Part shown: one piece after another, positions 63,712 through 64,000 of the stretch
Layout of the letters: each line of letters begins with the position of its first letter
Numbering within the stretch: the first letter of the stretch is position 1
NCBI GenBank assembly: GCA_922989275.2
Contig: OV277859.1
Location: 85,370,198 to 85,434,197 of the forward strand
Length of the DNA stretch: 64,000 nt
Source of the DNA: Gari tellinella
Lineage: Eukaryota; Mollusca; Bivalvia; Cardiida; Psammobiidae
Reading direction: 5' to 3'
Translations under genes and position numbers: made by a program
The notes under the pieces: generated by a model
The model's database searches: none
Told to the model about the DNA's origin: nothing
Seen by the model: only the letters and a program-made list of their open reading frames with translations

Positions 63712-64000
63712 TACAAAAATTGACTGACCGGCATTTCGTGTGTCGAGTTTTTCACACCTCCGTGATCATCTTTACTCGATTGATTGTCGTGAATCAGAAT
63801 GACCTGACTACCCAATTATCCAGGACAAACAGGCCAACACCTTTTGAATGCGTCAAAGGCCCCGTGTATTCCTTGATTCATCAACTCTTTTCCATATTTA
63901 ATTTGTCACGGACTTAATCATAGCACCCTTATTTCGTTTTGTGTAAAGTCAATATAAACCGAACGTTAAAGCATTATGCGTAGTTCGGTCGATGTTTTTA

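Noticed and set aside
1..64000. CRISPR array, operons or phage genes
   Set aside because: The regular repeats are long eukaryotic tandem units without unique spacers; introns and LINEs exclude a prokaryote.

Overview
The window looks like nuclear DNA from a mollusc, most likely a bivalve (inference). It is AT-rich, its genes are split into short exons with GT/AG introns of 0.1-6 kb, and most of the rest is MITEs, LINE remnants and roughly 160-bp tandem arrays with (GGAC)n tails, of a kind I associate with bivalve genomes. There is no sign of prokaryotic or viral gene organisation. Most short open frames are chance frames through repeats.

Three host genes can be built from exons whose splice phases all agree. 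(1) On the minus strand, 27,191 down to 952 and continuing off the left edge, is the 5' part of a large lipid transfer protein gene of the apolipoprotein B / apolipophorin / vitellogenin type: 12 exons, 591 codons, a signal peptide and a TATA box at 27,243-27,250. (2) On the minus strand, 37,596 to 30,763, is a complete three-coding-exon gene for a 151-residue coiled-coil protein that I recognise as a SYCE2 homologue (synaptonemal complex central element protein 2). Its likely TATA-less promoter lies near 38,220-38,290. (3) On the plus strand, 54,175 to 62,252 and open at both ends, are six phase-consistent exons of an acidic, Ser/Thr-rich protein that I cannot name with confidence.

The layout is as follows. 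1-27 kb holds the lipid-protein exons in introns full of MITEs, a 2.4-kb tandem array (7.1-9.5 kb), a hAT element (10.9-11.7 kb) and three repeat arrays (19.1-24.7 kb). 27-38 kb holds the SYCE2-like gene, a triple-nested transposon (29.7-30.6 kb), a broken CR1/L2-like LINE (31.8-34.2 kb) and two more arrays. 38-45 kb holds a second LINE with an intact ORF1 and a broken ORF2, split by a decayed mariner and bracketed by near-identical direct repeats of about 630 bp. 45-54 kb holds a 2.67-kb element with perfect 28-bp inverted ends, a tRNA-derived SINE and a TA-flanked element. 54-64 kb holds the unidentified gene, an array carrying a LINE 3' end, and a Kolobok-like element.

The most unusual pattern is modular. 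The same 60-75-bp palindromic stem-loops recur inside MITEs whose terminal repeats and target-site duplications belong to different transposon types, and the TTAA sites of these stems are repeatedly used as landing sites by other elements.
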